Source: Dillenia suffruticosa (lineage: Eukaryota > Streptophyta > Magnoliopsida > Dilleniales > Dilleniaceae). From it: a stretch of DNA of 64,000 nucleotides. The stretch spans positions 25,471,056 through 25,535,055 of the forward strand of contig JAVTVX010000010.1 in assembly GCA_033439265.1 (NCBI GenBank), read 5' to 3'. Below, in pieces: positions 23,201-34,461 of this stretch (positions are counted from its first letter, which is position 1; the number at the start of each line of letters is the position of its first letter). The translations under genes and the position numbers were made by a program. The notes under the pieces are model-generated. The model was not told where the DNA came from. It saw only the letters and a program-made list of their open reading frames with translations, and made no database searches.

Positions 23201-23803
23201 TCAAAATTTTATACGGTATAAAATGTCATGCAAATTCCTTGAATCAGGTTAAAATAAACCTAGGAATTAATATATGTTAGGATTACAACCACATAGTCTA
23301 GTTCACCATTATTTACATAAAACATCTCTAAGAAACAACATATGTCATGCATTTGCTTTTCTATTTGGAGTCATAACCTTAAATCTGCTATATTAACCAC
23401 ATCAGATACAGTTATTGTTATCCTCATCTCCATTCCTAACGTTAACCATTGACTCAGTGACCAATTCAACTACTAAGGACACAATTAAAAGAAGTAAATT
23501 CATCATTTTTGGAATTTTTTTTAATGGAACAGAGAGTCGGCATTAGAAGATGATATAAATTCTCAACAATCATTTTTGGAGATGAGGATGCCATATGTCA
23601 GTGAGTTTTTTGATGCGAAGATGTTGCATTTATGGTGATTTTTTTGGGTAAAGATGAGTTGAAGTGAGGACAGAATGAGAGAAAAATAAAGAAAAACAGG
23701 GAAAAATAGCTATGCAATCATAACATTTCGTTACCACTCATCCTCTCTCTCTCTCGTTGATGTAAACTGTGTTTTCTCTCTCTCCTTTTCTACTAATTTG
23801 CAG
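20270..23803 (+). other. Long second intron of the FeSOD pseudogene
   Basis: Besides the LINE tail it holds CT/CTT-rich tracts around 22710-22760. Short open frames on both strands (e.g. 22770-22977 minus) look random. No nested gene is seen. Confidence 0.5.
22086..22225 (+). mobile_element. LINE-type 3' tail fragments in FeSOD intron 2
   Basis: A 21-nt word containing TTCGGCTAAGCCTTAG occurs twice (22086-22106, 22117-22137), then a TTG run, a T run, GGCCGACCC, ATTGTTGGGAT and a second TTG run ending near 22222. This matches the 3' ends of plant LINEs seen elsewhere in the window. I could not define a clear target-site duplication. Confidence 0.6.
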
Positions 23804-26800
23804 AGACAGTTCAGACAGAGAGCCTCTCACACTACAATTACTGCCAGTGTAGACCTAAAGCCTCCTCCATATCCACTGGTAAGAAGTCAATTCCATCTTC
23901 TTCCAGTCATGTTAAGTATTTGAAAATTTCCAGTTAACCAACCACGCTGGCTGTAAACTGCAATGCAAATAGCCTAGCTTTGCTTCACTCTCATATTTGA
24001 GATCTATGGATTCTGTCTTGCTATATGTTAACGGCCATTAACAATTCCATTAAATTTCCAACTGATGTTAACAGTTGTTAACTTATGTTAACTTGTTGAA
24101 CCTTATTTGTTATTATACTAAAGTTTAGAACTTTAAGTGTAGCATTTTAAAATTCAGGACCTTATTTATAATTTAGAGTATAATTCAAAATCTTCACCAA
24201 TAATTTCCTCTTATACATGGAAAGGCTGATGTAGGATGCATCATACATTTTTTATACGCATTCTTAGAGGATAAGTCTGCCCATTGGCATGTTGTTGTTG
24301 TTATGGTTGCTGTTGTCAGATTAAGGCTACTTAATTGGAGCCCCCAGTGTATTTGATCTGGATGGCTCAAGTATAATCCATTAAGTTAGCTTCATCGACG
24401 AAGTTTAAATTTTCTTGGCTTACAAACCACCCTTTTTTTCCTTAAGAAGATTACACATCATCTTGAGTGCCAATATCTTGACAATGGTCTTTGTAACAGA
24501 ATAGCATGCTTGCTAGGACTCCCCTGTTCCCAAATTTTATGAGGAAGGAATCTTAATTCTTTATACTTGTAATATATGTAGAACCTTCTTTGTTTAATTT
24601 TATGATGTGATAAAAAAAACAATAATGTGATATTTTCCCTGATGATTATCTGATAGGAAAAAAAAAGGACATTTACCTTAATGAATGATTATCATCTACA
24701 AGACTGTTGCTCATTGGGCCTCTTGTCTATCACAAGGCATTGACTTAGAATGTTATTTTATTTTATCAATGAATAGGTTGGAACTTTAATCTATCCTGCT
24801 TGAGCAAGTGGATTACTTGTTCTCCATTCCATTCATTTGTTATGCTATGCCATGATTTTCACTTGAAGACATTGATGAGAATCTTCCTTGTCTTCTGAAG
24901 GAAATAATTAACTTATTATGGAAATATTACATACTAATACATGTCTCTTGTTGATGTTTTTGGAATAATTACTACCTAATTATTAGGTGAGTTAGACCTC
25001 ATGCTATTTCATAATTTCTGTTTCCATGATAAATTTAGGGTTTTAGTGTTGTTTGTGCTTCATGAAACAAAAAATTGTCAGATATCTAACCATGACTTGG
25101 CTCCATTTTCTGGTAAAACAATTTGCATGTTGTTGAAGAACTCAAGCTTAAGATATAAGTCCAATTGTTGGTTGTCAAATATGCAAATTTAGCTAATGCT
25201 ACGTGGTCACTGAAAATGCACATAGGTAAGAAAATTTATTTTCAAGAAAAAACCTGCTCTGTGATTACTGGACCAGTAATTTTGATTCTCTTAGCTAGAC
25301 CTACCCAAACTAAAAGCTTCTATAAGAAGCACAGAGTGTTGTCAGCCTGGATGCCTATAGATGACAGATTCTAACCGTGAGATTATACACTGAAAATCAG
25401 CAAATCAAGGCTGTAATCTGAATTTATACCAATGACCAAAAAAATGCTTAGATGTAGTTATTAGCCTCATTGCTTTATGCACATACTTTTGCTGATGCTA
25501 TTTTTCTTTGCCGGTGAAAGAATGCCTTGGAGCCACATATGAGCAAAGAAACGCTAGAGTATCACTGGGGAAGGCATCATAGAACTTATGTGGAGAACCT
25601 AAATAAGCAAATTGTAGGGACAGAGCTAGATGGAATGATATTGGAGGACATTATACTTGCTACGTACAATAAGGGTGTCTTTCTTCCACCATTTAACAAT
25701 GCTGCTGCACAGGTTTGATATTATCTGTTCCCATGGAGATATTTTAAAAACTTATGATAAGTAACACTGCATTGTTTCTGAAAATTAATTCTCATTCTGT
25801 AAGAAAATTTTCCGACTTCCAAAAGTTTGGTGGCATTGTAATTTGAAAGATTGTTATATCCTGGCTTTGAGCTGGAACAGAACATGAATAGCAAAATAAG
25901 AACCGGTATGTTTCTTGCCAAAAAACCCCAGAACATCAGGACGATCTGGTTATCTTTTTGGTGCGAATCCCATATGAAAGTAATCCCATAGAATGACCAT
26001 TTTGATTGTGAAGATGAAATGGCAGCTTGGCAATATGATTTGTCTCGGCTATGAAAGTGTATACCCCTCAACTATTTCCCATATAAATAATTGATGTGTT
26101 TCTTTTTGTATTTATTCCTTAAAATAAAGGTGACCGTATTAGTGATGGCAGTTTGTTCTGCTTATGTTAGGAGGGGATTAAAATCACTAGATAAGAGTGA
26201 AGAGTGTCTTCTCATCAACGTTTTTGAAGGATGGATTAACCATCTGTGGTCTTCATCTGCAAGGTGGGTACAGTTCTTGCAACGAAAAGCTGCTGACATG
26301 ATGATGCCAGATTTATGCAGTGATAAATTGGTTGATTAACAATTTAGAGGATCACTTCTACAGAGTTATTATTTTTTTTCAATATGGGGTATTTCTTTGA
26401 AAGTTTTGGTCATCGTATGTTTTGAATGTGGATATTTTTTCTCTTTGACTTCCAATTTAAGTAACCTCTTCCAGGTTGACAAAATGTGGTCTTTATTACT
26501 GAGTGAAACTCTACATGTGCTTTCTGCTAAGATTTAGTCTTGTTTGCTCCTTGCAGGTATGGAATCATGAGTTTTTCTGGGAATCCATGATACCAGATGG
26601 TGGAGGAAAGCCATCTGAAGAACTTTTAGAACTTATTGATAGGGATTTTGGTTCTTCTGAAAAATTCGTTAATGAATTCAAGTTAGCTGCATCTACACAA
26701 TTCGGCTCTGGCTGGGCTTGGCTTGTATGTAAGTGGTTTGACCTGTCCCAAGCTGCATAAATTTTTTTCATCCAGACAGCTATCATATCATGAGTTGCGA

Positions 26801-27529
26801 AACAGATATTTTCCTTCTTTATTTTGTAGATAAGGCAAACAGGCTTAATGTTGGAAATGCAGTAAACCCTTGCCCGTCAGATACAGACAAATAATCGTGA
26901 AGCGTCCCAATGCTGTAAATCCAGTTGTCTAGGATTACTCAGTAAGTGATTGAATTGTTGTAGATTCCTTCTATATGTTGTTTCTATCATATATTACACT
27001 GGATGGCTTACTAATTATGATCCTTCTATGTCTTCTCACAGTGATTCACCACAGCCCCTTCTCACAATTGATGTTTGGGAGGTACTCAACATTTCAAAGC
27101 TTTTATTAAATCATGTGCTTGTAACAACATTTGTACTATGAAACAATTTCTACCACGTAGTCCTAATTTATCTATTGATGTTGATTTGTCTTCGCAGCAT
27201 GCCTAGTACCTTGACTTTCAGGTAAAATACCAGAGCAGGGAAATGTTTTTTATAGTTTGCTTCCCTTTCTATGCGAGTCTACTTCTCTGCAATCAATTAA
27301 CTTATATATATTGTCACCATCCTCTATTTTCCCAGAACCGAAGACCTGATTATATTACAACTTTCATGGAAAAGCTCATGTCATGGGAAGCTGTCAGTTC
27401 TAGACTGGAATTAGCGAAGGATAGGGCCACTAAGCGTGAAATGCAAGAAGAGAGGAGGAAGAACTAGCAGAAAACGAAGCAGTAGAGATGTATGTAGAAT
27501 CTGATACTGATGAGTCTGAAGCGGAATGA

Positions 27530-29283
27530 GTAGGTTTTGTTTGCAACTTTCCATCAATGTGCTTCTTATATATAGAGGGAGGTAGAATGTAGCGAGCGGC
27601 AAATATAAAATTTTCATGTTCCATGTGCCAGTTTTAGGTTTTGTATACAAAGTGGCATGTTGTGTCCCATGCTGCAAGGAGACCATATTTTCTCTTTGCC
27701 GGTGTCTGCTTTTGCTTTGAGCCAGTTCTAGATCGATAAGATGGCATTTCTATCCAAGGGAAACTACAATCTGCAAAGAGATCCAGCTAAATTTTGTAAT
27801 TTGATCTCGTATAAAGAGTTTTGTCAGCTTTTACTCATAGTCACTTTGTTTATTACTTACTAAAATCTTTTTGCAAGGTCACGATAGCATGGTGCACGTT
27901 TTGTAAATAAATATTGAAACATTAATTAGGTGTAGTTGTAGTAATAATAACAACACTTGTTGTTGGCATCGACAGGAAGGATACCTTTGTCGCTTAACCT
28001 GATCGGGAGTTTGACTCTCCTAAACACAGAAAAAATAATATTTGAAGATTTATCTCAAAAATGGATCCTACAAGTCGATTCAGATTAATCGAAATAAAAT
28101 TTCAGATACTAAATAGTGGTCAAATCAAGATAAAAAAAAAAAGAAATTGTAGTAATAAGTTTATTATTTACTGTATAAATAAAATTTAAAAAATGTAATA
28201 GATAAAGATTTTAATAGTTTACATATTTAACCTATTTTTTTTTGTAGATAAGATTTTATTAATACAATCGGATTTCTTTTGTGCACTAGATTTTGTGAAA
28301 ATACACGAGTGTTTATTTTTGTAATTTTTTTTTCAGCTTTATATATATTTAGTATATCACAACATAAGAAAATATGAGACAAAAATTTCACTTCATCATT
28401 TAAACGGCCATAAAATTTAATTATACTCGAAGGTCGCACCACAAGGTTAGCTCCACTATGGTCAAGTGAGGGAGAGCACTACGGCCTTAAACTAACTAAG
28501 AAGCAAAACTAGGGTCCTTTTTTAAAAAAATATATATATATATATTTCATCTCTTTCGCTTGACCAACATAGTAGACAAATCTAATAATCATAGCGCGCG
28601 CCCTTCTCTAATCCCATGATTTAAAATTTGAATGTAATAAAAAATATGTAATCATTATTTTCAATTTTTTGTATTTCGACTCTATTTAGTTTAACAATAT
28701 TTTTTATTTTAATTGAAATTATTGCACAAATAAATGTTCTACTATCGTCCTATTTTTTTTTTTTTAAAAAAAAATGTTCTACAAATTCTAGAAAATGAAT
28801 ATGAAGAACCTTATATGTGCAAAATAAATGGACGAATGAATGAATGAATGAATGAATTTCTAAAATAAAATATTAAATATCAAATAATTTTAGATCTGTT
28901 ATTCATCGAGTCAGCGGTTGCAACTTCTATTTAGCAGAAAAAACGGTTTGAACTTGGCGCCAACAATTGTAGCGTACCAAGTCTAAACCTTAAACTTGGA
29001 CTGGTTCCACTGTTGACGAGGTGAAGAATGGCGAACAACTGAAAAAGAAGAAGAAGAAGATGATGATGATGATGATGATGCTGATTATGACTGGTTTTGC
29101 CCATTTGCGTAGACTATGATTCACTAACGGCTCTCTCGAGAATTCTGCTTTCAACCTTTTGGTATCTCTCTGTGTCTTTTCACGCTCTGAGTCTCAGCTA
29201 CTTCTCTTCTCTCTCTTCAAACACCATAAGTAAAATCAACTACAAAGGCAAAATCAAAAACATAGGACATTGAAACATCAAAA
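27530..29283. other. Intergenic region between the FeSOD and PPR pseudogenes
   Basis: AT-rich with small repeats: AATG repeats near 28838-28856, TA repeats near 28530-28548, and GAA/GAT triplet runs near 29047-29080. No gene is supported. Confidence 0.55.
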
Positions 29284-30430
29284 TTGGTAAAAACCCACCA
29301 AAAAAACGTCAACACATCCCAAAAGACCAGAACATCAAGAAAATTGGCTAGGCCAATCAACACTAAAGCCTGGTCAGATGACCTAGAATCTTCTCTATCC
29401 TTTCTCTCTCCTCCACGCTTTACAAAAACCACAAACCTCCAAACCCCAACAAAATCCCTCAAGTTTTTTTAACTACACCTACCGATTAGGTTATTCCCAT
29501 GATCAGCAATCTTACTTTCTAATGCTCGAAATTCTGGGAAAAGCTCGAAATCTCAATGCAGCCCGCAATTTCTTATACTCTACAGAGAAGAAATCTAGTG
29601 GCTCTGTTAAGCTTAAGGATTGTATTTTCAATAGCTTGATTAGGAGTTATGGCAATGGACGATGAAATAAATTGGGGTTTCACCATCTGTTGTCACATTC
29701 AATAGTCTGTTGTCGATTCTGCTTAAGAGAGGGAGGAATAACATGGCTTGGAATGTGTATGATGAAATGCTTAGACTTATGGGGTCAGACCCGATGCTTA
29801 TACTTTTAATTTTCTGATAAGAGGGTGAATTCGATGGTCGATGAAGGGTTTGTATTTTTCAAGGAAATGTCTCGTTTGAAATGACACCCGGATGTTGTTA
29901 TATCTGATACTCTTGTTGATGGGTGTTGAAGGGTATGTAAAAGAAAAGTTTGGTTGTGAATACTAATGTGGTTACTTACACAACTTTGATAAGAGGGTAT
30001 TGCGTGAAAAAAGATATCCCCAGGGCTCTAAATGTTTTCGAGGAGATGGTGATTAAGGGGCTGGAGCCGAATAGAATCACTTATAACACAATTATTCAAG
30101 GGCTTTGCAAGGTGCAAAACCCTGAGAAGACGAGAGATTTTGGAGGGAGCGGCAGGGAGAGAGAAATTGGTTCCGGATTCATGCACTTTCAATGCGTTGA
30201 TCAGTGCCCATTGCAACGCAGGAAACATAGATGATTCACCGGAAGTGTTTGAGAAGATGTCTCAGTTGAAACTGCAACCAGATTCGGCTGCATAACAGTC
30301 CTTTAACACGTTGTTTGTGTCAACAAGGGAACTTCAAGAGAACAAAGGAACACTTCGATGAACATAGTGAAAAGGAAGTTTTATTACGTGGTGAGGGGTC
30401 TAAACCTCTTGTGTAAGAGGTAAATGTAAC
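29284..30430 (+). pseudogene. Pentatricopeptide-repeat gene fragment (At1g02060-like), decayed
   Basis: PPR proteins bind organellar RNA through 35-residue helical repeats. Translations in shifting frames resemble one PPR protein, closest in memory to the Arabidopsis At1g02060 type: DDLESSLSFLSP and TKSLKFF (to ~29469); QSYFLMLEILGKARNLNAAR and SLIRSYGNG (~29480-29663); NSMVDEGFVFFKEMSRLK (~29825-29880); then intact repeats NVVTYTTLIRGYC, ALNVFEEMVIKGLEPNRITY and NTIIQGLCKVQ (~29950-30120); EVFEKMSQLKLQPDSAA (~30240-30290); EHFDEHSEKEVLL near 30345-30385. There are at least five frameshifts or stops, and the C-terminal half is missing. No intron is evident, usual for PPR genes. Clearly non-functional. 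Confidence 0.85.
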
Positions 30431-31513
30431 AGAGGAATTTAATCTCAGCTAAGAAATCAATATTAGGTATTAAGTTGGTAATGTCTAAGCGTGGAACAGG
30501 ATCAGTCATTTATTGTCAGATTCTGTCACTTTAATTATCATTTAGTAGTCATTTGGTACCTTATTGCCTTCTTGGAAGATAATACCAAGCTAACCTGTTT
30601 CATTCTAGTGTGCTGTGATCTTTCTAGAAGAAAATTGTCTTACTTGTACAATACATTAAAATGTCAAATCTCAGGCTCAAGTTTCAAATTTCATATTCTA
30701 TTTAGGATTAGCAACATGAAAAACTATTGCTAGGACAATTCAATTTTAAGAATATGCTCAGCAAATTTGATCAATTTTAGAGGCAAAGTTCGCAAGAAAA
30801 TCATTAAGCTTGAGAGAGAAAGATTCTCACTTATACTCATTTATTCCTTCCGGCCAAACGTGAGATTTCTCAGCAACTCTTGCATACCAAACACGTAGTT
30901 CCTGTCTTATGTAATGATTCTGAAGGATCTAACTCTTTATATTTTGCAGTTCTTCGTAACATATTGATGCAAAGGATAATTTGTGCGCAGAGCAAATAGC
31001 TGCAAACTCAAGTAAACTGAGGCTCGGTACTTTCAAGAATCAATCTGTGTTCCAAACAACCGAAGCTTCAGTAAATTGTCTTGGCATGGTTGGCTGAACC
31101 TTAGCTTTATTATAGAGATGCGGCATTTCATTACTACTTCACAAAAGGAAGTTCATCACAACAGTCACAGAGGGCAAGGATCTGCTCTTTTTTGTCTCTA
31201 CAAGCAAGGATGGGGATAAACGGATATCATACCCCATAAATTCAACTCAGTTTGAAATCTGGCAGTTTCAATTGATTTCTTTATAGATTATATTCAGTAC
31301 GATGTCAGAAGGCCAGAGTATTCGTTCTTAGTCTTGCTGGTACCATTACATCACTTGAAATGCTATTGGGATTACAAAATTGCAACGGGATGTATAACTT
31401 TTGCTCTGCAGATTTGTACAAGGGCCGAGAAACTAGAGAGGACAAAAGAAGAAAAATAGTGAAGCCACCATAAATGACAGGCTTGGTGGAGTGGAATTGC
31501 TCTACTGGTTTTC
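30431..31513. other. Intergenic region, 3' side of CDC20-like gene
   Basis: No further PPR sequence recognised after about 30430. The right part should contain the CDC20-like 3' untranslated region (minus strand). Nothing else is seen. Confidence 0.5.
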
Positions 31514-33616
31514 TCATCTTAACGGAGACATCTTTAGGGACAATAGGTTGTCCAGATCCGAAATCCTTGAGCCATCAAGGGCTGGTGGGCCAAAAAGCTG
31601 CCAGAAGCGCAAAGTTTCATCCGCCCCAGCTGATACTGCAGTTAAACCATCTGGGCTCTGAACCAAATCAGGAAAATGACACTAGTTACTTTGGGAAGAC
31701 AGCATGCAAAATTTTGCATGTTTCAATAGTTTTCCGACAAACCTGTGACAAATGGAGGACTCTGGATGAGTGGCGCATGAACTCTCCCACGATAGACATG
31801 GAAGGATATCTCCATAAGCAAAGGCCATTTTGATGCACGGCTGTGCTGAAACCATGACCGCTGAGTATCTCTTTATGATGTTTGTTCCATTCCAATCCAC
31901 AAACCTGCACGTATAAGCACAGATGACTTCTTGTGTGACGATTGAAGATCGCTAACTGAGATCTGAATAACTTTGAACAGAGCACAAAAGCTTGCCTGGG
32001 CTTTGGTATTGATGCTGTTGATGCAAGTTCCCCGCTGTATGTTCCAGATCTTAATACACCCATCTGATGTGCCACCCCCTGAGGCAAGTACTTCAAATTG
32101 GTATGGGCACCAAGCGAGGGCCTTGACCGCAGCTTGATGTTCGTTGAATCGATGCAACAGATGGGATGAGCTCATCTTCAAAGCATCCCAAATGCAAACA
32201 AGGTTGTCGTTGCCCCCACTCGCTAATACATTTCCTGTATTTGACCATTTCAATCCGCATATCTCTTGTGTATGTCCTTGCACACGTGAGGTTAGACTGT
32301 TTCTTGCTCTCACTATGGATTAGAATATTTATCAATGAATATCATTAAGACCATATTCTTTTACAATTGAACTTGAAATTGTAGAGCAGTGAAATAAGCA
32401 GGAATAAATGTACCATCATGATTCAAAATGGTTTTGTCATGGCTTCCTGATGTTAATGTGTGGCCATTCCAAGCCACCGTTCCTATCCTCTCCTGATGTC
32501 CGTCTAGATCTCGAACCTGCACGTGAGATGACAACTTTATTCTACATTTTATGTGTGTATGTGAGAGAGAGAGAGAAAGAGAGAGAGAGAGATTACAAGT
32601 TTGGAGGACTCAGCATCCCAGAGTTGAAGTTTGGATGAGAAGTGTCCAACTGCAACCATCTTGCCATTGTCGGACCAGGCTAAACTTGTAGGGTAGTCAC
32701 CCACAGCCTCTACGTGCAGTAACACATGAGCACTTCTCGTTTCCTTATTCCATAAGTACAAGTCTGATCCTAAGGCAATGGCTAGAACATTGTTCTTTCC
32801 CCAATCCAGTATGTTGGTGTAGAAGTCATCCTTTAGTCTTGGCGCATCCAATATCCAAGCTTCTGTCTGAACCACAACATTCCATCAGCCGAACGTGAAT
32901 GGCATTACTCTTCTAAACAAGTACCCGGAAAATACGATTATAATTCGCTAGTAATACATTCATCTATAGAAAGAGAGAGAGAGACCTTGGGGAGGCGGCG
33001 AGGTTGTTTGGTACGAACGTGAAAATCAAGAGAATCATCACGGCGCATTTCGTCAATCATTTTGATAGATTTTCTGCTCGATTTGGGACTTCCTCTGAAA
33101 ACCAACATTCTAAATGGTCTTCCTTCCGAGTCTAATGTCATCAACTCTTCTATTTTCCTTCTATATTCCTGCAGAACCCCACGCCCAAAAATCACACAAA
33201 ACTAAAAAAATAAAGAACACCCTCTAAAAGTTTCTGGAACTTCTGCCAAAACTGGGCAGAAAATTATGGTTTTGTATAAGACCCAATCAAGAATTTTCAA
33301 GAAAATAAAATACGCAAGAAATTATGGAGAAACTTACACTAATTTTAGATTCTTGAGGAGTCTCTTTGGTCTTTCCGGTGAGTAAACCGCGGGCTTGATC
33401 AAGATCCATCAAACTTCTATTCGGAATGAACCGATCTCCCTTCCCCCCACCCCACCAAAAGAAAAAGAAAAAGGAAAGACGATGTTATTTCAAAGAACAT
33501 CGACATGAAATTTAAGGAGGAACACAAGAGAAGAAGATTACCGGAAAGTCATATTGGATATTAGGACGATAAAGAAGACGATTAGGGGAATACCAATCGT
33601 ATCTGGGTCTCCACAT
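31514..33616 (-). CDS. CDC20-like WD40 activator of the anaphase-promoting complex
   Basis: Eight exons on the minus strand: 33616-33542, 33439-33338, 33168-32986, 32866-32597, 32516-32414, 32312-31996, 31904-31743 and 31657-31514; every phase fits, giving 451 aa. Residues 26-33 read GDRFIPNR, the C-box that docks on the APC/C. A seven-blade WD40 propeller runs from ~125 to ~440 (LDDFYTN-like KDDFYTNILDWG, LASGGNDNLVCIWD, ALAWCPYQ, EILSGHGFS, ADETLRFWQLFG). CDC20 presents substrates to the APC/C for destruction at anaphase. The sequence is more diverged than the canonical plant CDC20.1/20.2 and resembles the CDC20.5-type paralogues. Intron 6 has a GC donor. Introns 3 and 4 start in CT microsatellites. 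The protein ends SPLR. Confidence 0.92.
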
Positions 33617-33927
33617 GTCTCTCTTCCTCTTTCTCTCTCATCGGAATTTGGGGAGCCTCCGATCAAACTCAACTCTAACCTTAACAACCTCTTAATTTGA
33701 GTATGAAGTTCTTCCCGCCAAAAAGGGCTTGTTGTGTCTCTTTTGCTTTGTTCGGTTGCTCTATTAACCGTCGTGCATTCCAAAAGTCATCTTCAATCGT
33801 CTCCTATTCCGTTCCCTTCTCATTTGCTTTTCTAAAACCAGCGGTGCCCTGAACTTTTTAAACAAAGAGAAGGAGAAAGAGAAAAGCAAAAAGAAAATTT
33901 TGGAAGTATTATCACTAATTTTATTAT

Positions 33928-34461
33928 ACTTTTTATCTCTAAAGAAAATTATAAAAAATTTAAAAATATATTCAAAATACACATAGTATTTTTTTATCTT
34001 TAATTTTCTCTAATAAAGTTAAAAAATTTTTAAAAAATATAGATTTTATTTATAATGGAAAATAACATGTTATTTTCTATTTCTTTTTATAAGTTGACAA
34101 TTGTATTTTTTTAATTTTCATTTTCTAAAATTGAAAAGCAGAGTATTTGAACACATTTTGAGTGTGTTGAGTTGTGGAAAACAATATTATTTTTCAAAAA
34201 CTATTTTATAAGAAAATGAAACTGTATTCAAATAGTCCATTTTTTAATTTTTTAAAAATAAAAATTAGAAAATATAGTTTTCTAATTTATAAAGAGAAGT
34301 AGAAAACAGTTTTATGATTGTTTTATATTGTTTTCCATTATAAATAAAATCCGTGTTTTTTTAAATTCTCTGACTTTGTTAGAGAAAATTAGAGATAAAA
34401 AAATACGTATCTTTTGAATATATTTTTTAAATCTTCTACTCTTTCATTTAGAAATAAAAAA
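33928..34461. repeat. Long imperfect inverted repeat (foldback/MITE-like), arms ~265 bp
   Basis: The sequence folds about ~34195. For example 34042-34062 is complementary to 34331-34351, 33966-33978 to 34412-34424, and outer sequence near 33929 pairs with 34441-34460. Arms are AT-rich and diverged by scattered mismatches, with almost no spacer. No coding sequence lies inside. It starts ~310 bp upstream of the CDC20-like ATG, so it may form part of that promoter. A non-autonomous foldback transposon is the simplest reading; terminal motif and target-site duplication were not resolved. Confidence 0.75.

Larger units (their letters stand above)
20093..27529 (+). pseudogene. Plastid iron superoxide dismutase (FSD2/FSD3-like), disrupted
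   Basis: FeSOD converts superoxide to peroxide in chloroplasts. Nine exons: 20093-20147, 20217-20269 (transit peptide), 23804-23878 (LKPPPYPL), 25521-25712 ([20 protein letters not shown], metal-ligand His), 26557-26728 ([20 protein letters not shown]), 26830-26941, 27055-27081 (LLTIDVWE), 27198-27221 and 27336-27529. Introns have GT-AG ends. Exons 1-5 are intact. Exon 6 lacks one A near 26889-26891, creating TAA at 26892, and the Trp of the VVWDYS motif is TAG at 26930-26932. In exon 8 the first Tyr of HAYYLDFQ is TAG at 27204-27206. The last exon shifts frame near 27462; the acidic tail typical of FSD2/3 follows in another frame to 27529. The C-terminal metal-binding half cannot be made. 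Confidence 0.88.

Noticed and set aside
29217-29462. Minus-strand 81-residue frame
   Set aside because: Shadow of the PPR pseudogene start on the other strand.
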